Part shown: positions 5,980-12,897 of the stretch, piece by piece
How positions within the stretch are numbered: position 1 is the first letter of the stretch
Layout: each line of letters opens with the position of its first letter
Assembly (NCBI RefSeq): GCF_020166395.1
Contig: NZ_JAIQXU010000049.1
Span: forward strand, 1-14,885
DNA from: Deinococcus betulae
GTDB lineage: Bacteria > Deinococcota > Deinococci > Deinococcales > Deinococcaceae
Direction of reading: 5' to 3'
DNA length: 14,885 nucleotides
Translations under genes and position numbers: made by a program
The notes under the pieces: generated by a model
The model's database searches: none
Told to the model about the DNA's origin: nothing
What the model saw: only the letters and a program-made list of their open reading frames with translations

Positions 5980-8019
5980 ATGCTGGAGACCCAAGTTCGC
6001 CGTCCTGCCCCCACCACGTCGTCCCAGGCGACCCCTACCAAAGCAGCCACGCCTGCCGTCAAGCCTGCGGCGGCCCTCCCGGCCTACGTTCTGGCGGAGC
6101 TGCAGCGCAACGCGGCCAAGATCAAGGGCATGGCGGGTCGGCCCAACCTGATGGCGATCTTCCTGAACGAGTGGATCGAGAAGCACACCCGCGAGCGGCT
6201 GATGAACCAGACCGTCAAAGCGAACCTGGGCGATCAGGGGGCGGTCATTCCCGGCTGGGCGGATGGGGCCAGCAACGGCATCGCCGGCACCCTGCTCGGC
6301 CCCGCCGCCGCGCAGGACATCACGAGTGGCGTGACCCGGCGCCTGACCGAGACCCGGCACGCCCTGGGGCAAGTCGGCCTGGGGAATCCGACGGGGGCCT
6401 ACCAGGCCCGGGACACCCTGGGCAGCGCCGCCACCAGCCATGACGTGGCGATTCTCAAGGGCATCCTGGGGGCTATTGCCGCCAAAGACCGTCACGCCGT
6501 GGCCGCCGCGTACGCCAAGCAGAACGGCAGCAAGACTCTCAGCGCCACCCTGGGCGAACTCATCCGTGACGCCAATCAGCGCGGTCCCCTGATGGCCCTG
6601 CTGCCGCCGCCGATGAACGAAGAGACGCTGACTCTGGATACTTTTTTAGAGCAGCTTTCCGTGGGCCTGGTGTACAGCAACCAGACGGCCGAGGAGATGA
6701 ACGCCGACACTGTGGATGAGCGCCGGGGCGGCAACCCGGCGGCGGTGCTGAAGCACTTCGGCTTCAAGGCTGGCCCGTTGATTCTGGGCCGCTGGGGCTT
6801 CCAGATGCGCACGTTCACGCCCATTCCTGGGAAGGCCAAATGGGCGCACCCCATCGTCTCCTTCCGGGGCACCGAGGGGGTCATGTACGATCCGCTGGGG
6901 AATGACGCGGCCAAAGCGGCCAAGGCGAAGGGCGGCTCGATTGGAGAACAGGCCCAGGCCCGGCAGAAAGGCATTGAAGGGACGGTCGACACCATCATCG
7001 GCGACCTGTCCCCCAAGCAGGTCGGGTGGTATCACGTGCAGCCGAACGAGGACCTCATCCTGGCCAACCTGCAGCGCCTCAAGGGCAAGGCCATCTCGAC
7101 GGGGCACAGCTTAGGCGGTGCGATTGCTCAGCTGGTGCCCGCCCTGCACCCGGAGTATTTCGGTTCGGTGGTGACCTTCCAGGCCGCCAACATCGACAAG
7201 GCGGAAGTGGCCAAGATGCGGCAGCACAATGCCGGCCAGGCTGATCCGGTGCTGGCCCGGCATTACCGGGTTGAAGGCGACATCGTGCCGACCGCAGGGC
7301 AACAGGCGCTCGACGGTCAAATCACCTACTTTGACCGGGTGAGCCGGGACAAGGGCACGCAGGAGCCCTTTGGCAACAGTGCGCTGGAGAACATCGCCTC
7401 GGGGCACGTCACCCCGATGCTGAGCACCTACATTCGGGGCCAGAAGAACCTCAGCGAAGACCTCCAGGTGATTGCCGATCAGGGCCTCAGGGACGAGGCG
7501 ACGCTAAGCGCCAAACCTGGAGAGAAGGTGCAGGACGTCAAGACGGTCTTTGCCGGCAACTACAGCACGGCGCAGGATCCGCGCATCCAGGCGGAGAACA
7601 AGCGGCTGACCCTGGCGAACAACGTCGGCCTCTATCCAGGCACCGACCTGTTCGAGGCCACCATCTACGCCAACATCGCCTACAACACGCTGCTGTCGCA
7701 CGTGGAGAATCTCGCGGCCGACAAGACCATCAAGACGCTGGCCGAGTTCAAGAAACGGGTGAACGAACTGATGGCGGGGTCGGCTCCGTTGCCCCTTGAT
7801 CCGGATGATGTGGCGCTGAGCAAGGTGCTGAAGATAGATCACTACGAGACGGACTATGCGGCCCGGCCTATGTCTACGGGCTATGGCATCCCGATCTATC
7901 CGAAGAAGGCCACGCCAATCGACACCTATTTCCGCCAGGGCGTGCGGATTCCAAGTTCAGTTGAGCAGCAGGTTCGTGACCAGCTCGCCGTCATCTGGAC
8001 GTCGTGGAGGGGACAATGA
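5980..8019 (+). CDS. Class-3-lipase-like alpha/beta hydrolase, candidate antibacterial effector
   Basis: This is a 679-aa protein. The first about 40 residues are Pro/Ala/Thr/Lys-rich and disordered, with no signal peptide. Residues about 145-205 (around ILGAIAAKDRHAVAAAYAKQ) form a helical segment faintly like an annexin repeat. The hydrolase domain follows. It has the oxyanion-side strand PIVSFRGTEG, the nucleophile elbow GHSLGG (375-380, Ser377), a likely acid Asp434 in VEGDIVP, and a likely His476 in SGHVTP. This is the order expected for a class 3 lipase triad. The C-terminal about 180 residues are unassigned. The stop overlaps the next start (ATGA, 8016-8019), and three paralogous lipoproteins follow, as in effector/immunity loci of lipase (Tle-like) toxins. 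The delivery route (type VI, contractile injection or other) is not visible here. Confidence 0.85.
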   Translation: MLETQVRRPAPTTSSQATPTKAATPAVKPAAALPAYVLAELQRNAAKIKGMAGRPNLMAIFLNEWIEKHTRERLMNQTVKANLGDQGAVIPGWADGASNGIAGTLLGPAAAQDITSGVTRRLTETRHALGQVGLGNPTGAYQARDTLGSAATSHDVAILKGILGAIAAKDRHAVAAAYAKQNGSKTLSATLGELIRDANQRGPLMALLPPPMNEETLTLDTFLEQLSVGLVYSNQTAEEMNADTVDERRGGNPAAVLKHFGFKAGPLILGRWGFQMRTFTPIPGKAKWAHPIVSFRGTEGVMYDPLGNDAAKAAKAKGGSIGEQAQARQKGIEGTVDTIIGDLSPKQVGWYHVQPNEDLILANLQRLKGKAISTGHSLGGAIAQLVPALHPEYFGSVVTFQAANIDKAEVAKMRQHNAGQADPVLARHYRVEGDIVPTAGQQALDGQITYFDRVSRDKGTQEPFGNSALENIASGHVTPMLSTYIRGQKNLSEDLQVIADQGLRDEATLSAKPGEKVQDVKTVFAGNYSTAQDPRIQAENKRLTLANNVGLYPGTDLFEATIYANIAYNTLLSHVENLAADKTIKTLAEFKKRVNELMAGSAPLPLDPDDVALSKVLKIDHYETDYAARPMSTGYGIPIYPKKATPIDTYFRQGVRIPSSVEQQVRDQLAVIWTSWRGQ

Positions 8020-8486
8020 AACGTCTGATCCTGCTGGCCCTGGCATTGGTGGCCTGCCGCCCCGCTCCCGCCGAGACCCTTCAACAGACCAAAGGAAGTG
8101 CCCTCCTGACCGCCGACCAGCTCAACCAGTTGATCCTTGACCGCCTCGCTCAGAGCGATTTTCAGCAGATTGACCGGGTCAAGTTCTATGGCCCTGGCTC
8201 AGATCAAGACGGCACGCGGTCATACGTCTCTCCCAAGACAAGGGACGAGGTGCTTGGTCTGCTGGCCGAACTCATTGAGCCACATGTGGTTGATATGCGC
8301 TGGGCTGAAGATTACGGACAATTTCATGGCACGTTCCGCGTCAAAAGTGACCCGAAGATGCTGTTCGGTCTGGCCACCAGTCTCGTGCGAATGAAGACAG
8401 AAACGTTCAAAGACGCACCTGAGATCTTGAAAAAGAACCAGAGCGACGTCGTCTATACGCCGCCTGTCGTCTGGGACGAGCCCTGA
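8016..8486 (+). CDS. Lipoprotein, candidate immunity protein copy 1
   Basis: This is a 156-aa protein with a short signal peptide and an LVAC lipobox (Cys14), so it should be a lipid-anchored, extracytoplasmic protein. ATG8016 overlaps the lipase stop by ATGA and has GGAGG five bases upstream (8006-8010), so it is translationally coupled and co-expressed with the hydrolase. The mature part shares with copies 2 and 3: QLNQLILDRLAQSDF, YVSP, LIEPHVV-x-M/L-RW, DYGQ-x-HG-x-FR, an SDP-x-M stretch, TFK-x-APEI, and a YTPP-x-VWDEP ending. I do not recognise the family. A surface-side immunity role is inferred from the lipid anchor, the coupling and the tandem copies. Confidence 0.85.
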   Translation: MKRLILLALALVACRPAPAETLQQTKGSALLTADQLNQLILDRLAQSDFQQIDRVKFYGPGSDQDGTRSYVSPKTRDEVLGLLAELIEPHVVDMRWAEDYGQFHGTFRVKSDPKMLFGLATSLVRMKTETFKDAPEILKKNQSDVVYTPPVVWDEP

Positions 8487-8490
8487 GTCA

Positions 8491-8964
8491 GTGAGGCTGG
8501 ATGCCCTGTTCTTGACGGCCGTGCTGAGCGCTTGCCAGCCGGGTCCTGCCGAGACCCGAGCAGACGCAGTGAAAAGAGCCCTGCTCTCCCCGGAGCAACT
8601 GAACCAGTTGATCCTTGACCGCCTCTCGCAGAGCGACTTCAAAGAGATTGATGGCGCGCGGTTTTACGGCCATGAAGCCGACAACTCTGGGAGCCGTGAC
8701 TACGTGTCCAAGTTGTCTCGGGATGAAGTGCTGGGCATCCTGACAGACCTGATTGAACCCCATGTGGTTGAACTGCGCTGGGCCGATGATTACGGGCAGT
8801 ACCACGGCGGGTTCCGGCCCAAGAGCGATCCGAAGATGATTTTTGGTCTGTCCACCAGCCTGGTCAAAATGAAAACGGACACCTTCAAAAGCGCGCCGGA
8901 GATCCCCGAGACCTACCAGAGTGACGTCCTCTACACGCCCCCCAGTGTCTGGGAAGAGCCCTGA
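8491..8964 (+). CDS. Lipoprotein, candidate immunity protein copy 2
   Basis: This is a 157-aa paralogue of the genes on both sides. It starts at GTG8491, four bases after the previous stop. The signal peptide RLDALFLTAVLSAC gives an LSAC lipobox (Cys15). The core motifs match copy 1, with substitutions concentrated in the N-terminal third and around residues 50-60 (ARFYGHEADNSGSRDYVS). The last part shares a 32-base identical block with copy 3 (8923-8954 against 9395-9426). Copy 2 may neutralise a variant of the effector or be a dosage duplicate. Confidence 0.85.
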   Translation: MRLDALFLTAVLSACQPGPAETRADAVKRALLSPEQLNQLILDRLSQSDFKEIDGARFYGHEADNSGSRDYVSKLSRDEVLGILTDLIEPHVVELRWADDYGQYHGGFRPKSDPKMIFGLSTSLVKMKTDTFKSAPEIPETYQSDVLYTPPSVWEEP

Positions 8965-8971
8965 GCGCGCC

Positions 8972-9436
8972 GTGATTGGGCGGCTGGGCCTTTGCTGCCT
9001 CGTTTTGATGCTGGTGGCGTGCCAGCCAGTGGAGGGATCCCAGCAGACCGCTCCACTCGGCCCCGACCAGTTCCATGCCCTGATTCTGCAGCGGTTGTCG
9101 GCACCGGAGTTCGAGCTCATTGACGGGGCGAAATTCTACGGCCCCCTGGTGACGGAGGGCGGCTCCCGGGTCTACGTCTCTCCTCTGAACCGGGAGCAGG
9201 TCCTGGGGGAGCTTTCGGCTCTGATTGAGCCCCATGTGGTGGAGATGCGCTGGAGCGATGATTACGGGCAGTATCACGGGACCTTCCGGCTCAGGAGCGA
9301 CCCTGAGCTGGAGGTCGCGCTGGCCACCAGCCTGCTGAAGCCGAAAACCGACACCTTCAAAGACGCGCCGGAGATTCTCAGGGCCTACCAGAGCGACGTC
9401 CTCTACACGCCCCCCAGTGTCTGGGACGAGCCCTGA
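8972..9436 (+). CDS. Lipoprotein, candidate immunity protein copy 3
   Basis: This is a 154-aa third paralogue. GTG8972, seven bases after the previous stop, gives a signal peptide (IGRLGLCCLVLMLVAC, Cys17) of the same length as the other two. An upstream in-frame start at 8921 would put 17 hydrophilic residues before it and overlap copy 2, so it is rejected. The core is the same as copies 1 and 2: the LIEPHVVEMRW, DYGQYHGTFR, DTFKDAPEI and SDVLYTPPSVWDEP segments. No terminator is evident behind it. Confidence 0.83.
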   Translation: MIGRLGLCCLVLMLVACQPVEGSQQTAPLGPDQFHALILQRLSAPEFELIDGAKFYGPLVTEGGSRVYVSPLNREQVLGELSALIEPHVVEMRWSDDYGQYHGTFRLRSDPELEVALATSLLKPKTDTFKDAPEILRAYQSDVLYTPPSVWDEP

Positions 9437-9442
9437 CCGCTA

Positions 9443-9562
9443 TTGAAGCTGCGCCTGACCGCCAGCGAACTGTTCGCCCAACTCAAGGCCTGGCCGGGCC
9501 TCTTCGAGCTGCATCCTGGTCGGCGCTGGAGCATTCGCGGTGCCCGTTTGCCTGCGCGCTAG
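9443..9562 (+). CDS. Possible small ORF, unknown
   Basis: A TTG-initiated 39-codon frame starts six bases after the third lipoprotein gene. It reads KLRLTASELFAQLKAWPG, then FELHPGRRWSIRG, and stops at TAG. The composition is protein-like (amphipathic helix, then basic strand). It has no clear ribosome-binding site and is short. It could be a truncated helix-turn-helix fragment or chance coding. Confidence 0.3.
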   Translation: MKLRLTASELFAQLKAWPGLFELHPGRRWSIRGARLPAR

Positions 9563-9658
9563 ACCCTGCCCGTCAGCACGTCCTGAACCGCAGCCCCTTT
9601 TGCCCAAATGAGGTGACCTCTGTCCACGTCCCATCCTGACGCGCCCGCCCCGACGCCC

Positions 9659-9928
9659 TTGCAGGCCCTGGCCCGTGAAGACCGCCCCACGATGGACGCC
9701 GAGGTGCTGCATGCCTGGGCCGGCGAGGTGCTGGCGGCTATGGCCCAGCCCTCGGCCCCGTCGGCCGCCACCCTCTCCGCGCACTGGCGCGCCGAGGCCG
9801 CCGGAGAACCCGAAGGCAGTCCGTCCTGGAGCGTGCTCCAGTACTGTGCCGATGAACTGGACATGTTGCTGGGCGGCTCCAGAGGCGGCCAGGCGGGCGC
9901 AGGCCCCGAGCAGCCCGGCCCGCCTTGA
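9659..9928 (+). CDS. Small hypothetical protein, start uncertain
   Basis: This frame gives about 89 aa from TTG9659. ATG9692 is a later option, and a CTG at 9620 sits just behind an AGGTGA (9611-9616). The protein is Ala-rich and helical, with DAEVLHAWAGEVLAAMAQ and SWSVLQYCADELDMLL as recognisable amphipathic helices. The C-terminal tail after residue 72 becomes Gly/Pro-rich and looks like out-of-frame translation. The following frame begins to look protein-like exactly there, so a frameshift in one longer gene is possible. Confidence 0.4.
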   Translation: MQALAREDRPTMDAEVLHAWAGEVLAAMAQPSAPSAATLSAHWRAEAAGEPEGSPSWSVLQYCADELDMLLGGSRGGQAGAGPEQPGPP

Positions 9929-10055
9929 CCCCAGCACCTGGGCTGAGGCCCTGACCGTGCTGCGGGACGCAGAGACGACCCTGATTCAGTACGGCGGCCA
10001 AGGGGTATACACGCTCAGCCGCCTCCAAGTATTCCTCAGGGCGCGTGCTGACTGA
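9852..10055 (+). CDS. Small hypothetical, or the frameshifted 3' part of the preceding gene
   Basis: ATG9852 opens a 67-codon frame overlapping the previous one by 77 bases. Its first 25 residues are Trp/Cys/Arg-rich and unconvincing, while the rest (DPSTWAEALTVLRDAETTLI and YTLSRLQVFLRARAD) looks like a real helical protein. The simplest reading is one gene of about 130 aa carrying a frameshift near 9900-9925. Two overlapping genes is the alternative. Confidence 0.35.
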   Translation: MNWTCCWAAPEAARRAQAPSSPARLDPSTWAEALTVLRDAETTLIQYGGQGVYTLSRLQVFLRARAD

Positions 10056-10120
10056 CGCTGGGCGACCACACACTCAGATGACGTTGCCTGGCCACCCGTG
10101 CGCGCCGCACGCTGCGGTCC

Positions 10121-10372
10121 ATGACCCGGGACTCTTCGACCCTTCCGCCCCACCTCCATGTACCCCTGTTCGTGCTAATGCTCGTGGCAGGCATGGTGCT
10201 CCTGACCCACATCATTCGGAGTTCTGGTGAAGCCCGGCGGGCCGCCACCACGGCTCCAGCCCGCCGCGCCCATCCCCACAGCGCCGCTGCACCCCGCCTT
10301 GCACACCCTGATCACCGTGCACCTGCACCGATGCAATTTGCTCATGGTCGCGGCGTTCGCCGATTGGCATAG
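10121..10372 (+). CDS. Possible small single-pass membrane protein
   Basis: This is an 83-codon frame with one strong hydrophobic segment (VPLFVLMLVAGMVLLTHII, residues about 14-32) after a short polar N-terminus. The remainder is Ala/Pro/His/Arg-rich and may be read-through noise. No convincing ribosome-binding site is present. It lies in the otherwise empty stretch 10056-10441, where I see nothing else. Confidence 0.25.
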   Translation: MTRDSSTLPPHLHVPLFVLMLVAGMVLLTHIIRSSGEARRAATTAPARRAHPHSAAAPRLAHPDHRAPAPMQFAHGRGVRRLA

Positions 10373-10441
10373 CGTCCCCAGGCATGCCGGTTTGGCCGCC
10401 TACGAGCCATTATCGGTCACCAACTTGCCCATAACTGCTCA

Positions 10442-10663
10442 CTACACACTGGGCTGGAGAAGCTCACTGACATCGACCTGTAGGGCATCGGCGAGTCGCT
10501 GCATGTGATCAAGTGTCACATTGGCCTCACCTCGCTCAATGGCCCCGATATATGTGCGATGAATACCAGCATGATCACCCAGATCCTCTTGCGACCAACG
10601 CGCCAGTTTCCGCAAGCGCCGCACATGGGCGGCGAAGCGCAGACGGGCGGCACTGGCAGGCAT
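10442..10663 (-). CDS. XRE/Cro-C1-family HTH regulator, C-protein-like
   Basis: This 73-aa protein is essentially one HTH_3 domain. It has VRRLRKLARWSQEDLG (first helix pair), then HAGIHRTYIGAIERGEANVT (recognition helix and the classic IERGE turn), ending LADALQVDVSELL. The size and the HRTYI-x-x-IERG pattern are those of controller (C) proteins of restriction-modification systems and small phage or island repressors. It is a cytoplasmic dimeric DNA-binding protein. It is divergent from the JAB-like gene at 10748, so autoregulation and control of that gene from the 84-base shared region is likely. No restriction enzyme or methylase is in the window. Confidence 0.92.
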   Translation of the reverse strand: MPASAARLRFAAHVRRLRKLARWSQEDLGDHAGIHRTYIGAIERGEANVTLDHMQRLADALQVDVSELLQPSV

Positions 10664-10695
10664 CCAGCCACACTGCTTGACAGAAGCTCACGAAT

Positions 10696-10738
10696 CTACA
10701 CTCTATACCTAGCATTTTGAGTATCGTGGGCCTACACT
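10696..10738. repeat. Direct repeat CTACACT in the divergent control region
   Basis: CTACACT occurs at 10696-10702 and 10732-10738, 36 bases apart and on either side of the predicted -10 element. It is a candidate operator pair for the adjacent XRE protein. A consensus-like TTGACA also occurs on the plus strand at 10677-10682, but without a well-spaced -10. Confidence 0.25.
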
Positions 10739-10748
10739 TTCGTCACAA
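10720..10748 (-). promoter_or_regulatory. Possible sigma-70-type promoter of the XRE gene
   Basis: On the minus strand TTGTGA (10743-10748) and GATACT (10720-10725) are separated by 17 bases, each matching the consensus at four of six positions. It lies in the shared divergent region, upstream of the regulator. Confidence 0.3.
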
Positions 10749-11317
10749 TGCGCGCACTGAAATATCACGCAATGGTGCAAATCCCACGAAAAGACACTGT
10801 CCTGCGGCCGAAAAACGCTGTGCTCAGCGTCTCCCTTCAGGCCAGCGTCGTCAATTTTCTCTTTGAGCAGCTGCACTCACCAGCGCGAATCTGTGGCGGT
10901 CTTCTGTTCGGATATCACGAAGGGACAATGCTTCGAGTGGTGCTCGCCAGCAGCGCTGGCTCTCCACAATGGTACGAGCAGTCCACGCGGTCTCTGCTGA
11001 CGGTGGATGATCGCTTCACTCTAGGTTGGGCTGAGGCCGTTGCTGAGATATGGGGCGGACAGATTGACTGGTGTGGCAATTGGACCATCCATCCAACGGC
11101 TCAATGTCCCACGGATACGTGGGCTCGGGGACAGTTCTCTGACGGGCAGATACAGGGGTTGTTCGACGAACATACTATTTTGTTGATCGCTGGATGGCGC
11201 GACGGAGTAGCCAACTTCCAAGCGTACGTTGCGGATCATGAGGGAAACACAGCTACAGCTGCTGTCTCTCTGAGTTCAGACACGCCAACAGATCTCCCAG
11301 CACTTTGTATCTCTTAA
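10748..11317 (+). CDS. JAB/MPN-like protein with degenerate metal site
   Basis: This is a 189-aa protein. Its layout follows bacterial JAB (JAMM) proteases: ICGGLLFG (48-55), strand LRVVLASSAG, a central helix, then GNWTIHP (110-116) followed by CPTDTW, and a hydrophobic strand (TILLIAGW). In active JAMM enzymes these positions read E-T-G-G, W-H-x-H-P and P-S-x-x-D. Here the Glu is Ile48, the first His is Thr113, the Ser is Thr122 and the Asp is Trp125; only His115-Pro is kept. It is therefore probably a non-catalytic JAB-like domain, if the assignment is right. The base composition is less GC-rich than upstream genes, suggesting transfer with the XRE gene. No clear Shine-Dalgarno precedes ATG10748; ATG10772 is the alternative. 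Confidence 0.7.
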   Translation: MRALKYHAMVQIPRKDTVLRPKNAVLSVSLQASVVNFLFEQLHSPARICGGLLFGYHEGTMLRVVLASSAGSPQWYEQSTRSLLTVDDRFTLGWAEAVAEIWGGQIDWCGNWTIHPTAQCPTDTWARGQFSDGQIQGLFDEHTILLIAGWRDGVANFQAYVADHEGNTATAAVSLSSDTPTDLPALCIS

Positions 11318-11398
11318 CATGTCAATGTGATGCAAAGGGAGAGGACGAAGGGCGATAGAAGCAAAATTTCTCCATCAAGGGAGAGAATTATCTCTACG

Positions 11399-12179
11399 GG
11401 GGTTCTGGCAACTTAAGCTCGGTAGGCTGGTGGGCTGTGACTAACCGGAAACCCTCCCGCCACCGTTTTCCCCTGAGCGTCATCGGGTATGCCCTGCGGC
11501 GCTCCCCCCGCTTCCCCCTCAGCCAGCGGGACGTTCAGGAATTGCTCCATGAGCGCGGGATCCACGTCAGTCACAAAACCCTGCGGCAGTGGAACATCAA
11601 ATTCGCTCCCCTGTTCACTGCAGCGCTGCGGCACCGTGAACCCCGACGGGGTTCTCTGTGGTTTTTGGATGAGGTGTGTTGAGGTCGGTGGAGAGAAGCA
11701 TTGGCTCTGGAGGGCGGTGGATGAGGAAGGAGCTGTGCTGGACATCCTGCTTCAGGAACATTGCGACACTCGGGCAGCCAGGTCCTTTTTCGTCCACCTG
11801 CTGAGGGAATACGACGTACCGGAGATTCTCCATACCGACAAGTTGTGGACCTACGGGGCGGCGCTCCGAGGACTCCCCGTGCTCAACGGCGTGGAGCACG
11901 TTCCTGTGGTGTCCACCGCGCGCTGTAACAACCTAGTTAAGCAATCGCATTGACCCACACGGCAACAGGAGCGAAGCCAAGTGAGTTTCAAACGACGACA
12001 GCGAACGCAAGAGTTCCTTGCCCTGCATGCCTGCGTCTCGAATCTTCACCGCCACACCCGGACCACGGTCCCCGCCGCCCTCAGCCGAAGAAAGCAAACC
12101 GCAGCACTACTTCTCCGGCGAGAAGCAAACCGCCTGCTAAGTTAAGACGGTCCTACTGAAGTTAATATGCTGGAACCCC
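11399..12179 (+). mobile_element. IS6-family insertion sequence, inactive copy
   Basis: This is a 781-bp element of normal IS6 size. The ends are imperfect inverted repeats beginning GGGGTTC. The left 11399-11426 and right 12152-12179 match at 21 of 28 positions without gaps. The flanking 8-mers (TCTCTACG and GATGGTAA) are not duplicated, so either the insertion is old or the copy arose by cointegrate and deletion. It contains one decayed transposase gene. Confidence 0.75.
11437..12145 (+). pseudogene. IS6-family DDE transposase, frameshifted and interrupted
   Basis: GTG11437 opens a typical IS6 protein (FPLSQRDVQELLHERGI, then VSHKTLRQW, then FLDEV with the first catalytic Asp). After the DEVC codons (about 11680) the frame shifts by loss of a GT/TG dinucleotide and continues as VEVGGEKHWLWRAVDEEG. 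It carries the second Asp in HTDKLWTYGAA. The third catalytic site, normally N-N-x-x-E-N-S-H, reads N-N-L-V-K-Q-S-H, so the Glu is Lys. A TGA follows at 11951-11953. The remainder of the family C-terminus (PTRQQERSQVSFKRR, then EFLALHACVSNLHRHTR) continues in the same frame to TAA at 12145. Three independent lesions mean it is dead. Confidence 0.88.
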
Positions 12180-12298
12180 GATGGTAAATTATGTCGTCAA
12201 GGCCGACGAACAATCACCCACCTTCACCTTCGCCGAACGAAGGTGAGTTGGCACCGTACCCGCTTGTGCGAGTGACTGGTGTAATTCATGATGAATGT

Positions 12299-12691
12299 AT
12301 GCCTTTGACGCTGTTGACTCTCCCCTTGCTGATGGCCGCCGTGCCGGCTCAGGCTTTTGCATTCGCGCGGCGCCTGGGGTGGGATTGGGTAACAATGTTT
12401 GGCGTTGTGCTGTTGGGCATAGTCCTGAGCACCCTCATGGCCCCCGCTTTGAAAGCATCGCCCTTCTGGCGCCTGGGGATGGTTCTGTTGGCCTGCAGCT
12501 GTAATGTTGGAAACATGCTGGTGCAGAACCCCACCCTGGACGGCCTCAGCCTCATTGGAAATATCATTCTGCTGTACACCTTCTGGGATGAGCATGGCCC
12601 CCGCACAAAGAGGCGCATAGACCAAGGCAGGACTCAGGCCGTTCGCCGATTTGCCCGGCCGGTGATGGGCAACTTAGCACCGGTGTCCTAA
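12299..12691 (+). CDS. Small integral membrane protein, unknown
   Basis: This gives 130 aa from ATG12299. An in-frame ATG at 12191 would add 36 polar residues and begin only 11 bases past the IS6 end, so the shorter start is preferred. It has about four hydrophobic segments: LTLLTLPLLMAAVPAQAFAF, VTMFGVVLLGIVLSTLM, LGMVLLACSCNVGNMLV and SLIGNIILLYTFW. A basic C-terminal tail (RTKRRIDQGR) is likely cytoplasmic. I do not recognise the family. It may have lost its original upstream context when the IS inserted. Confidence 0.6.
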   Translation: MPLTLLTLPLLMAAVPAQAFAFARRLGWDWVTMFGVVLLGIVLSTLMAPALKASPFWRLGMVLLACSCNVGNMLVQNPTLDGLSLIGNIILLYTFWDEHGPRTKRRIDQGRTQAVRRFARPVMGNLAPVS

Positions 12692-12710
12692 GCGGTTAAC
12701 GACCAATCAC

Positions 12711-12869
12711 CATCAAGAAGCCCTGAAACGACAGCTTCCCCTCTCTGCTGCTTTGCCAGACCTGACTCCTCCGCGGAACAAACAGCATCAACGCCAACTC
12801 ACCGCCGCCGCTGGTGTGCGGTATTCACAGTTCCTCCATCACTTTAGAGAAGGGGACCGACCCAAGTGA
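12711..12869 (+). pseudogene. Possible C-terminal remnant of a transposase
   Basis: A 52-codon open frame without a start reads HQEALKRQLPLSAALPDLTP, then a basic stretch PRNKQHQRQLTAA, then YSQFLHHFREGDRPK and a stop. The basic, His/Gln-rich ending is the style of transposase C-termini, but I cannot name the family. It occupies most of the 12692-12955 gap. The rest of that gap holds only the palindrome. Confidence 0.3.
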
Positions 12870-12897
12870 GGTGCTCAAGCTTGATCCTCTCGGTGTG

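Noticed and set aside
6576..7107. Minus-strand frames inside the lipase gene
   Set aside because: They are shadows of the GHSLGG-containing gene with no independent start signals.
10442..11317. A restriction-modification system based on the C-protein-like regulator
   Set aside because: No methyltransferase or endonuclease motif is present in the window.
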